This document shows positions 1-6,814 of a stretch of 11,197 bases of DNA, one piece after another (position 1 is the stretch's first letter; the number at the start of each line of letters is the position of its first letter). The notes beneath the pieces were generated by a model, which saw only the letters and a list, made by a program, of their open reading frames with translations, had not been told where the DNA came from and ran no database searches. The stretch is from an uncultured Terriglobales bacterium (GTDB lineage: Bacteria > Acidobacteriota > Terriglobia > Terriglobales > Acidobacteriaceae). A program made the position numbers and the translations under genes. The stretch spans positions 1 to 11,197 of the forward strand of contig CATPBY010000256.1 in NCBI GenBank assembly GCA_955652845.1, in the 5' to 3' direction.

Positions 1-8
1 ACTTCTCC

Positions 9-13
9 AGGAG
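9..13 (+). promoter_or_regulatory. Ribosome binding site of the M1-like gene
   Basis: AGGAG lies 10 nt before the ATG at 24 and 7 nt before an in-frame TTG at 21. It supports initiation here. I prefer the ATG, because TTG is the weaker start codon and the extra residue adds nothing. Confidence 0.6.
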
Positions 14-23
14 ATCGTGTTTG

Positions 24-2030
24 ATGTCCTTTCAATTCCGGCGCTTGTGGCGCGCCTTTGCACTTTATCCCGGTTTATTTCTTTTGCTGGTGTCGTTACC
101 CGCGTTGGCGGCGGAAAAGCCACACATCCAGGTGGACGATTACCAGATTGACGCTGAGCTGACACCTCACACTCACAAACTTGTGGCTCGCGCCAAGGTC
201 AAGTTCTCCGCCCTGGAAGATGTGAATATCGCCAGCTTCGAGTTACACAATGCCCTGAGGCTGACCAAGGTAAGCGACGCAGCGGGCAAGCTGCTGTCCG
301 CCGAGCGGATCACACAGGACTCTACCGTGCGGGTGCAATTGCCCGAGGGAATCACCAAGGACAGCTCAACCACTCTGACCTTTGAATACGAGGGCGTCCT
401 CGATTCGGCTGACGAAAGCCCGGTGCAGGGACTGAAGCTGGCCGCGATCGCCGACGACACTACTTATTTGCTGTACGCCGCGCGATGGTTTCCGGTAAAC
501 GCGTACGGCATTAATCGCTTCACCGCCACCATGAACATTACGGTGCCAGCGCACATGCTGGTAATCGGAAGCGGGAAGGAATCCTCGAATGCTGCTCCGG
601 TCAAAAAAGGCCCTGGTGGCGGGCTGCCGACCAAGACTTACACGTTTGTCTGGGGCAAGCCCAGTTTTCCCGGGACCATCGTTGCCGGTCAGTTTCAGGA
701 GTTCAAGAGCAACGAGGCGGGCCTTGATCTGCACATATTTTTTAAGCCGAATCATCAGGGACTGGGTCCGCAGTACACCGAGACTGCGGTCAAGGAATTT
801 ATTTACTACGTCACACTCTACGGGCCGCTGCCTGATTCCACGCTGAAGGTTATCGAAATTCCGGACGACACGGTTCCAGCTGCATGGGCTCCGCAGATTG
901 CCGCTATCGCCAGCCGCGCGATTACGGAGCGCGTGAACTATCGCCTGCTGGCCAACACGATCGCCCACCAATGGTGGGGAGTTTCGGTAAGCCCGGCTTC
1001 ACGGGATGACTGGTGGCTGAACGACGGCTTCGCGCGATACTCCGAAGCCCGCTACGTGGAACAAGCCGCCGGACAGGCCGGGCTGGAAGAAGTAATCAAA
1101 GACATGTCTGTGGGAGCGCTGGCATACGATTCGGTGCCTCTTTCGAGCGCTGGTAAACTGGATCTGTTCTCGCCTGAATTTCAGTCCCTGGTGACCGACA
1201 AGGGCGCCATGATCCTGCACATGTTGCGCTGGGTGGAGGGAGATCAGAAGTTTGACGAAACCATGCGCGCTTTCGCTTCCAAGTATGCGGGAAAACCGGC
1301 GTCGCTGGACGATTTCCGCGCCATCGCCGAGGAAAAGCATGGCAGCCAGCTGACCTGGTTTTTCTCGCAGTGGCTGGATTCCACCGGCGCCCCGGAGTTC
1401 AAAACCAAGTACACAGTTTATCGGCTGGGCAACAATAAGGGCTTTCGCGTAGTGGGTCAGATCACGCAGGACCTGGATCTGTTTCGCATGCCTGTCTTGC
1501 TCAAAATTGACACCAATGGCAAGACCGAAGAAAAGCGAATTGAGGTGGTGGGCACCGATTCAGCGTTTACCGTGGAAACTTTCGGCAAGCCTCGCCGCAT
1601 TGTCATTGATCCCGACGATCGCGTGCTCAAAAACTCCACCGACATTAAACTGCGCTCGTCTATCCTCCGCGGCCAAGGGATGGTTACCCAGGGCGACCTG
1701 GCGGGGGCGCTGGCGGAGTTCAACAAGGCGCTCGAGGTCAACAAAAATAGTTCGCTGGCCCACTACCGCGTGGCTGAGGTTTTCTTCCTGCAGCACAACT
1801 TTCAAGCCGCGGCCAACGCGTACCGCGAGTGCCTGAACGGAGATGGCGATCCCCGCTGGACTGAAGTCTGGAGCCATATTCAGTTGGGAAAGATTTTCGA
1901 TCTCACCGGACAGCGGGAGCGCGCTACGAACGAATATCGCCAGGCGCTGCAGACCAACGACAACACGCAGGGGGCGCAGGAAGAGGCCAGAAAGTACCTG
2001 CAAAAACCGTTCGAGCAGCCAAGGAAATAA
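24..2030 (+). CDS. Secreted M1 aminopeptidase-like protein with TPR tail, probably catalytically inactive
   Basis: 668 aa from the ATG at 24. Residues 1-30 form a signal peptide (RR-rich start, hydrophobic LFLLLVSLPALA, AXA-type cleavage), so the mature protein is periplasmic or secreted. The body follows the M1 gluzincin plan: an N-terminal beta domain, a catalytic-like domain containing IAHQWWG and WWLNDGFARY, then a beta-sandwich ending near IDPDDRVL. Residues about 545-645 look like two to three TPR units (GDLAGALAEFNKALEVN and a similar repeat). The zinc motif HEXXH reads NTIAH (311-315): the first His is Asn and the catalytic Glu is Thr. The third ligand, 18 residues after the second His, is Asp334 instead of Glu. 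The GXMEN substrate motif is absent, and the Tyr before KGA is Thr391. I infer a pseudo-peptidase with a binding or scaffold role. The frame is intact over the whole family length, so this is not a decayed gene. It converges on the thioesterase gene with a 14 nt gap. Confidence 0.85.
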   Translation: MSFQFRRLWRAFALYPGLFLLLVSLPALAAEKPHIQVDDYQIDAELTPHTHKLVARAKVKFSALEDVNIASFELHNALRLTKVSDAAGKLLSAERITQDSTVRVQLPEGITKDSSTTLTFEYEGVLDSADESPVQGLKLAAIADDTTYLLYAARWFPVNAYGINRFTATMNITVPAHMLVIGSGKESSNAAPVKKGPGGGLPTKTYTFVWGKPSFPGTIVAGQFQEFKSNEAGLDLHIFFKPNHQGLGPQYTETAVKEFIYYVTLYGPLPDSTLKVIEIPDDTVPAAWAPQIAAIASRAITERVNYRLLANTIAHQWWGVSVSPASRDDWWLNDGFARYSEARYVEQAAGQAGLEEVIKDMSVGALAYDSVPLSSAGKLDLFSPEFQSLVTDKGAMILHMLRWVEGDQKFDETMRAFASKYAGKPASLDDFRAIAEEKHGSQLTWFFSQWLDSTGAPEFKTKYTVYRLGNNKGFRVVGQITQDLDLFRMPVLLKIDTNGKTEEKRIEVVGTDSAFTVETFGKPRRIVIDPDDRVLKNSTDIKLRSSILRGQGMVTQGDLAGALAEFNKALEVNKNSSLAHYRVAEVFFLQHNFQAAANAYRECLNGDGDPRWTEVWSHIQLGKIFDLTGQRERATNEYRQALQTNDNTQGAQEEARKYLQKPFEQPRK

Positions 2031-2044
2031 GCGCTGAGTGACTG

Positions 2045-2464
2045 TTAACTGTCTTTTATTGCAAGCGTGACTGTTGCTTTGGACACCAGCTTTTCGACGG
2101 AATCTCTCGTGGCAAAGATTTCTGATTCGCAGATGACGAGCCTTTTCCCCGCGCGCAGGACCCGCCCCCGGCAACGCAAGCGGTCGGCGACGGCCGGACG
2201 CAGAAAATTAATCTTGAATTCTACCGTGATGACATCCTGCTCCAGCCTCACAGCGGCACGGGCTGCGCAACCTGCGGTGTGATCGGCCATGGTGGCCAGC
2301 ACGCCGGCATGGATCATTCCGTGCTGCTGTTTGTGCCGTCCCACCGGGACCAGGACGGTTTCGCAGAATTCGTCTTCGATCCGGACGAGTTCGATGCCCA
2401 GGTCAAGAACAAAATTCGCGGTGTTGAAGATGTGGCGGACTCGGCTTTCCCGGATTTCATCCAT
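2045..2464 (-). CDS. PaaI-family hotdog-fold acyl-CoA thioesterase
   Basis: 139 aa, the usual size of a single hotdog-fold thioesterase. Residues 47-65 contain the family signature HGMIHAGVLATMADHTAG, where HG begins the long central helix and Asp61 sits at the catalytic position known in PaaI-type enzymes. VEFKINFLRPA (81-91) is the typical following strand, and the C-terminal strands (CRGRVLRAGKRLVICESEIF) also fit. The likely role is hydrolysis of an acyl-CoA or aryl-CoA thioester in the cytoplasm; the substrate cannot be read from sequence. The start ATG at 2464 lies 21 nt after the fabH stop on the same strand, so the two are probably co-transcribed. I see no good Shine-Dalgarno sequence before this ATG, which would fit translational coupling. 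Confidence 0.85.
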   Translation of the reverse strand: MDEIRESRVRHIFNTANFVLDLGIELVRIEDEFCETVLVPVGRHKQQHGMIHAGVLATMADHTAGCAARAAVRLEQDVITVEFKINFLRPAVADRLRCRGRVLRAGKRLVICESEIFATRDSVEKLVSKATVTLAIKDS

Positions 2465-2485
2465 GAAGATGGCTAGATTGGGATG

Positions 2486-3484
2486 TCAGTAGGCCCAGCG
2501 CAGCAGCGTCACTCCAGCCGTGAAACCCGCGCCTACTGAAGCCAGCAGAACCAGATCTCCTTTTTTCAGGCGACCTTCATCGAGCGCGGTGCCCATGGCC
2601 AGTGGAATAGTTCCTGCAGTAGTGTTGCCGTAGCGGTCGATGTTAACGATGACGCTTTCCGGCCGCAGCCCGAGCCGGTCCGCGGTCGCAGTGATGATTC
2701 GGCGGTTAGCCTGGTGGGGGATAAAAACATCGACATCTTGGGCCTTTAGTCCGTTGCGCTCAAGAATTGCTTCGCACAATTCCATTTGCTTGCGAATAGC
2801 AAATTTAAAGACGGCCTGCCCGTCCTGGTGCACAAAATGCATCTTCTTGTCCACGGTCTCGTGGGTTGAGGGGTGGAGACTTCCGCCACCCGGCATGTAA
2901 AGGGAGCAGCCGCCCGAGCCGTCGACCTCGTGGATGAAATCGATGATGCCCAACTCCCCATCGTCGGCGGGTTCGAGGATTACCGCACCGGCGCCGTCGC
3001 CAAAAATCACACAGGTGGCGCGGTCGGTGTAATCAATAATTGAAGACATTACGTCCGCGCCAATTACCAGGACTTTTTTGTGTGCCCCGGTGGCGATGAA
3101 TTGAGCTCCCGCCTGCAGGGCATAAACGAATGCCGAACAGGCCGCCGAGAGATCAAATCCCCAGACGCCTTTCGCCCCCAGTTTGTGCTGCACCAGGCAT
3201 GCGGTGGAGGGAAAAAGCATATCGGGCGTGACCGTAGCAACGATCAGAGCATCCAGATCGTCGGGCACCAAGCCTCGCTGGGTCAGCGCTGCTTTGGCGG
3301 CTTCGGCGGCCAGATCGCTGGTGGCCATCCCCTTTTCCACCATATGGCGCTCGCGAATGCCGGTGCGATCGACTATCCACTCGTTGGAAGTTTCGACCAG
3401 CTTCTCTAAATCAGCATTGGTCAGCAGGCGCGGTGGAACGTATGTACCCAGGGCGCTGATCTTGGCGCGGACAAGCTCGCTCAC
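2486..3484 (-). CDS. fabH: Beta-ketoacyl-ACP synthase III
   Basis: 332 aa from the GTG at 3484, matching the 315-335 aa typical of FabH. The enzyme condenses acetyl-CoA (or another short acyl-CoA) with malonyl-ACP to start type II fatty acid synthesis in the cytoplasm. The complete catalytic triad is visible: Cys116 in DLSAACSAFVYA, His257 in IPHQANRRI and Asn287 in RYGNTTAGT. The N-terminus ISALGTYVPPRLLTNADLEK and TSNEWIVDRTGIRER are standard FabH sequence. The frame stays open upstream to 3637, but that extension is not FabH-like and would run into the SRP RNA gene; GGAG 10 nt before the GTG supports the shorter start. GNTTAGT replaces the more common GNTSAAS, a mild variation. A thioesterase gene follows 21 nt downstream. 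No plsX, fabD or fabG is adjacent in the window. Confidence 0.93.
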   Translation of the reverse strand: MSELVRAKISALGTYVPPRLLTNADLEKLVETSNEWIVDRTGIRERHMVEKGMATSDLAAEAAKAALTQRGLVPDDLDALIVATVTPDMLFPSTACLVQHKLGAKGVWGFDLSAACSAFVYALQAGAQFIATGAHKKVLVIGADVMSSIIDYTDRATCVIFGDGAGAVILEPADDGELGIIDFIHEVDGSGGCSLYMPGGGSLHPSTHETVDKKMHFVHQDGQAVFKFAIRKQMELCEAILERNGLKAQDVDVFIPHQANRRIITATADRLGLRPESVIVNIDRYGNTTAGTIPLAMGTALDEGRLKKGDLVLLASVGAGFTAGVTLLRWAY

Positions 3485-3619
3485 TCTATGAATTCTCCGG
3501 GATAAGATGAACTCGGTATTCTCTCCCAGCCACAAGGCAATGTCCAACCCAGGTTGCTCGTTGGATAAGGGGCAGGGAAAGAAGTGGGAAGCGGAAATCC
3601 AGCGGCAGGAACGATATGC

Positions 3620-3722
3620 CAGGCACCGGCGACCCACTGCACACGCAAGAGCCCGTTACCGTTGCTTCCTTCCGGACCTGGCGGGGTTGGCGAGAGTACG
3701 TCGCGCGGGACCGATGCCCGAC
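3620..3722 (-). ncRNA. ffs: Signal recognition particle RNA, small bacterial type (4.5S)
   Basis: The minus strand carries the nearly invariant SRP RNA core CCAGGTCCGGAAGGAAGCAA, with the GGAA tetraloop at 3670-3673 closed by TCC/GGA. The asymmetric CCAGG/AGCAA internal loop that binds Ffh is flanked by CCG/CGG pairs. The ends close: minus-strand CGGGCATCGG (3720-3711) pairs with CCGGTGCCTG (3629-3620) over 10 bp with two G-U pairs, and CCCGC/GTGGG extends the rod. This gives a hairpin of about 100 nt without an Alu domain, as in E. coli 4.5S RNA. Together with Ffh it targets nascent membrane and secreted proteins to SecYEG. No obvious T-tract terminator follows; the 3' side is only pyrimidine-rich. 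The gene lies 135 nt upstream of fabH on the same strand. Ends are approximate. Confidence 0.95.
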
Positions 3723-3728
3723 AAAGTC

Positions 3729-3734
3729 ATTTTA
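3729..3734 (-). promoter_or_regulatory. -10 box of the SRP RNA promoter
   Basis: The minus strand reads TAAAAT followed by six bases (GACTTT) and then a G at 3722, just outside the closing stem of the SRP RNA. That is ideal -10 geometry. No recognisable TTGACA-like -35 box sits 16-18 bp upstream, where the DNA is very GC-rich. Confidence 0.55.
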
Positions 3735-3848
3735 ACATCCGGGCGGCAACCGCCGGGCGCCGGTGCAGCGCCGCGAGACGCAGCAGAGTGTGATGCCCTC
3801 AGTACTCTTTTCTTTCGGGGCGTAATCGCCAACAATGGACCGAAGCCC
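3735..3848. other. Intergenic region between the divergent SRP RNA and transglutaminase genes
   Basis: About 114 nt that should hold promoters for both directions. A short perfect hairpin, GGCGG-CAA-CCGCC, lies at 3742-3754 but has no T-tract. TACTCT at 3803-3808 is a weak -10 candidate for the plus-strand gene. Nothing here is convincing beyond the SRP -10 box. Confidence 0.3.
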
Positions 3849-6044
3849 ATGTTTCCCATGCACGATCCCCGACTGGCGAAAATCACCTTACCTGCGGCCA
3901 TCGAGCGCTACTTTGAGGTTGCGCTCTATCTGTTGGTTCTGACCGGGTTCGGCACGCTGGCCTCGACCGGAGGCCTGGATACTTCAACGATCTTTTTGGT
4001 CGGCGCCTTTCTTCTGTTTCGCGGTTATCTGCTGGCCACGCGCCGCAGGCTGATTATCGCGGAACGCTGGACAAGCATTCTGACTCTGGCTTATCTCGCA
4101 CTATACGCAGCGGAATACCTGCTGCGGTCAGGCGGATTGCTGAATACATTCCTGAATGCCACGGTCCATCTAGTGCTGTTTGTCATGGTGGTGCGCCTGT
4201 TCTCCGCCCATCGTGATCGAGATTTCTATTTTCTGGCGGTAATTTCTTTCCTGATGGTCCTGGCTGCAGCAGTCCTGACTGTCGACAGTAGTTTTCTGCT
4301 GACATTTTCCGGCTTTATGCTCATGGCAGTTGTGACATTCATCCTGATGGAGATGCGGAATGTCTCGGCCAGGGCCACGATTCATCCCCGGGAATCAAGC
4401 GGAACACCGCTGTATCGTCACATGGCATTTTCGCTGGCCGTGGCGACACCGGCGATTGTGCTGCTTGTTCTGCTGGGAGCAGCCGGCATCTTCTTTGTCT
4501 TGCCCCGTATTTCCTCTGGTTACCTCAGCGCGTACACCCCGGACGGTCAGCTTACGACTGGGTTCAGTGACATGGTTCAACTGGGAACGATTGGCGAGAT
4601 TCAACAGTCCAGCGCGGTGGTAATGCATATTCAGGTTGATGGCGACAAGAGTGGCGGCTTCGACCTGAAATGGCGTGGAGTGACGCTGAGCAGCTTCGAC
4701 GGAAGGACGTGGTCGACGGCTCACGAACAATACATTGCACCTCGCCTGCCCGATGGCCGCTTCGTCTTGTGGCAGCCCGATGCCGGCGCGCCGGCGCGCA
4801 AAACTTCACGGCCGGTCCGCTACCTGGTGCTGATGGAACCGATGCGCACCAATGTTTTTTTTCTTGCTGCGACCCCGCAAACTTTGGAGGGCAACTACAG
4901 CATGGTGGCGCTGGATGGCGGAGGAGCAGTTTATGACCTGGATTCCGAGCATCCCGTCAGCCGGTACGGAGCGATCTCGAATCTCTACCAGCCGAGTGCG
5001 GACGACCTGCGGTCGGCAACGGGCGTTTACCCGTCGCAGATTTCATCGGTCTATTTACAACTTGCGCCGGGCCTCGATCCCCGTATCCCCCGGCTGGCAG
5101 AAACAATTACGTCCTCGGCGAAGACCTCGTTCGACAAAGCGGTTGCCATGGAAGCCTATCTGCGGAAAAACTTTGGATACACATTGCAACTGCCGCGTAC
5201 CGTCCAGAAGGACCCTCTGGCTAACTTTCTGTTCGAACGTAAACAGGGACACTGCGAATATTTCGCATCGTCCATGGCAGTGATGCTGCGCACCCTGCAG
5301 ATTCCCTCCCGTGTGGTGAATGGTTTTCGCACCGGCGACTTCAACGAGCTAACTTCGCAATATCTGGTCCGCTCGAGCAACGCGCACTCGTGGGTCGAAG
5401 CCTATTTCCCGGGTTATGGCTGGATCAGTTTCGATCCCACGCCGGCAGCTCCCATGACCGCTCCAGCTGGCTGGAGAAGGACCATGATGTATATGGACGC
5501 AATGGCGTCGTTCTGGCGAGAGTGGGTGATCAGTTATGATCTGAGCCATCAGCGAACCCTGGGACAGGTGGCGGCGCGGGGTGGCCGATGGTGGATCGAC
5601 TCATTGCGGAGTTGGTCGCAACGCCACTACCAGGCGCTGCTTGCAGGCGCGCGTCGCACCCAGGGAGCTGCGGCACTGAAGCCCAGGCGCTGGACCGCTA
5701 TGGGAGTCCTGATTACGCTGACGCTGGTTCTGGCGCTTAATACAGGGCGATTAAGAAGATTACTTCAGCGCCGCGGTCTGGCGGCGCGGCCGGAGAGATC
5801 TCCACGACTGGCTGCCACCATCTGGTATGGGAGGATGACACGCATGATCGCGCGCCGCGGCTGGCTGAAATCGCCGGCGCAGACGCCTCAGGAGTTCGTC
5901 ACTTCTATTGAAGATGGCGCGGTGCGGACGAAAATGGCAGAATTCACGCGGAGGTATGAAGGCGCCCGCTTTGGCGGTTCCGCCGATGATGCACGGCGGC
6001 TGCCAGAGCTCTACGAGGAAGTCTCATCCGCATCACGAAAATAA
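3849..6044 (+). CDS. TgpA-like membrane transglutaminase (DUF3488-transglutaminase-DUF4129)
   Basis: 731 aa from the ATG at 3849. The frame is open upstream to 3507, but that stretch is antisense to the SRP RNA and encodes non-family sequence, so the longer start is rejected. Residues about 20-218 form roughly seven hydrophobic helices (TgpA N-terminal domain). A large periplasmic part follows, ending in a transglutaminase core with an intact triad: Cys469 in QGHCEYFASSMAVMLR, His513 in SNAHSWVEAYF and Asp529 in WISFDPTPA. A further TM helix lies at about 615-632, then a cytoplasmic tail like DUF4129 (TPQEF at 679-683, then TRRYEGARFGG). Pseudomonas TgpA is an essential inner-membrane protein of this architecture; acyl transfer or proteolysis in the periplasm is expected but the substrate is unknown. 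Relatives usually sit beside moxR and DUF58 genes, which are absent here. It converges on the barrel gene with a 19 nt gap. Confidence 0.9.
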   Translation: MFPMHDPRLAKITLPAAIERYFEVALYLLVLTGFGTLASTGGLDTSTIFLVGAFLLFRGYLLATRRRLIIAERWTSILTLAYLALYAAEYLLRSGGLLNTFLNATVHLVLFVMVVRLFSAHRDRDFYFLAVISFLMVLAAAVLTVDSSFLLTFSGFMLMAVVTFILMEMRNVSARATIHPRESSGTPLYRHMAFSLAVATPAIVLLVLLGAAGIFFVLPRISSGYLSAYTPDGQLTTGFSDMVQLGTIGEIQQSSAVVMHIQVDGDKSGGFDLKWRGVTLSSFDGRTWSTAHEQYIAPRLPDGRFVLWQPDAGAPARKTSRPVRYLVLMEPMRTNVFFLAATPQTLEGNYSMVALDGGGAVYDLDSEHPVSRYGAISNLYQPSADDLRSATGVYPSQISSVYLQLAPGLDPRIPRLAETITSSAKTSFDKAVAMEAYLRKNFGYTLQLPRTVQKDPLANFLFERKQGHCEYFASSMAVMLRTLQIPSRVVNGFRTGDFNELTSQYLVRSSNAHSWVEAYFPGYGWISFDPTPAAPMTAPAGWRRTMMYMDAMASFWREWVISYDLSHQRTLGQVAARGGRWWIDSLRSWSQRHYQALLAGARRTQGAAALKPRRWTAMGVLITLTLVLALNTGRLRRLLQRRGLAARPERSPRLAATIWYGRMTRMIARRGWLKSPAQTPQEFVTSIEDGAVRTKMAEFTRRYEGARFGGSADDARRLPELYEEVSSASRK

Positions 6045-6063
6045 TCGATCATCCCATTCGGGG

Positions 6064-6687
6064 TCAAAAACGCCAGACCACGCCACCACCGACAAAGAAA
6101 TTATGCTGGCGGCTTTTCGCGGTATTGACGTTCAGTTGAGGCACGCCGGAATAAAAATCCCGTATTTGGCCCCTTAAGCTGAGGGTGTGCCAGGCCCTTA
6201 CATCCAAGCCGCCCCCAATCTGCAAGACTCCCGTTGTGCTGCCCGTCTTCCCCGGGTTGGATCCTCCGAACTCGAGCTTGGAACTCTCGCTGAAATGACC
6301 AAAGCCGCCCCCGATACTGAACCAGGGCGAAAGGGCGCTGTCCGGTACCAGGTTGGCGCGGATGGAAGGAGTCACGAAAAACGTCCTGTAACTCTCGGGT
6401 ATGAGATTAAGTTCGAAATGCAGATCTTCGTCAGGATCGTAAACCAGCGGCACTTCAACAGTGAGTCCGAAAATCCCCCTGTTCTGCAGGTGGCGTCCGT
6501 AGTTCACTTCAAAAGTGAAGCCGTTACCGAGTTGCACACTGGTATTAGTAGCACTGGTGCCGCTTGCTCTCTGATCGCTGATGAAGGTACGTCCGACGAT
6601 GCCGGTCAACTCGTTCTTTTCTTGAGCACCGGCACTTGATATCAGGATCAGCAACGGGGCCGCGACCCACAACCATTTCGACGCCAT
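6064..6687 (-). CDS. Outer-membrane beta-barrel protein
   Basis: 207 aa from the ATG at 6687. Residues 1-21 form a signal peptide (MASKWLWVAAPLLILISSAGA, cleavage before Q). The mature part is a run of amphipathic strands with alternating hydrophobic and polar residues and Gly/Asn-rich turns (for example FTFEVNYGRHL, WFSIGGGFGHF, GVLQIGGGLDVRAW, FFVGGGVVWRF). The final Phe is the hallmark recognised by the BAM insertion machinery. Size and pattern fit an 8-stranded OmpA-like/OmpX-like barrel. Its ligand or function is not apparent. The frame is open upstream to 6807, but the signal peptide and the GGGAG six bases before this ATG fix the start. It is divergent from rimO, with about 127 nt between the start codons. 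Confidence 0.8.
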   Translation of the reverse strand: MASKWLWVAAPLLILISSAGAQEKNELTGIVGRTFISDQRASGTSATNTSVQLGNGFTFEVNYGRHLQNRGIFGLTVEVPLVYDPDEDLHFELNLIPESYRTFFVTPSIRANLVPDSALSPWFSIGGGFGHFSESSKLEFGGSNPGKTGSTTGVLQIGGGLDVRAWHTLSLRGQIRDFYSGVPQLNVNTAKSRQHNFFVGGGVVWRF

Positions 6688-6693
6688 CTCTTT

Positions 6694-6698
6694 CTCCC
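6694..6698 (-). promoter_or_regulatory. Ribosome binding site of the beta-barrel gene
   Basis: The minus strand reads GGGAG, then AAAGAG, then the ATG at 6687. The spacing is good, and the site decides between this start and an upstream in-frame one that would spoil the signal peptide. Confidence 0.6.
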
Positions 6699-6798
6699 GC
6701 GAAGGCTGGCTTAATCGATCGCGAGACTTAGGGTAGCACGACATGGTGGCGCCCGCGGCCGGGTTGGCGCGCCCCGGAACCACGTGGCTTACGGGTGT

Positions 6799-6804
6799 TA
6801 GAAT
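6799..6804 (+). promoter_or_regulatory. Putative extended -10 promoter for rimO
   Basis: TAGAAT preceded by TGT forms an extended -10 (TGnTAGAAT, from 6796). Transcription would begin around 6810-6811, only 4-5 nt before the rimO ATG at 6815. No -35 box at normal spacing is evident, which extended -10 promoters can tolerate. No Shine-Dalgarno sequence is present in the gap. Confidence 0.4.
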
Positions 6805-6814
6805 CAAAGATTAC

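Noticed and set aside
366..971. 201-codon minus-strand frame within the M1-like gene
   Set aside because: It is antisense to clear coding sequence, and its composition shows no family motif.
1560..2174. 204-codon minus-strand frame antisense to the M1-like gene and crossing the thioesterase 3' end
   Set aside because: It is a shadow frame in GC-rich DNA, with no recognisable domain and conflicting with two well-supported genes.
3485..3637. Upstream extension of the fabH frame
   Set aside because: The FabH family N-terminus begins right after the GTG at 3484, which has a GGAG in front; the extension overlaps the SRP RNA.
3742..3754. Hairpin GGCGG-CAA-CCGCC considered as a terminator
   Set aside because: The stem is only 5 bp, no T-tract follows on either strand, and it sits just upstream of the SRP promoter rather than after a gene.
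3507..3848. N-terminal extension of the transglutaminase frame, 114 codons upstream of 3849
   Set aside because: It runs antisense through the SRP RNA gene and its promoter, and the encoded sequence is Arg/Ala/Pro-rich with no resemblance to the family.
6187..6639. 150-codon plus-strand frame opposite the beta-barrel gene
   Set aside because: The minus-strand protein has a signal peptide, barrel strands, a terminal Phe and an RBS; the plus-strand frame has none of these.
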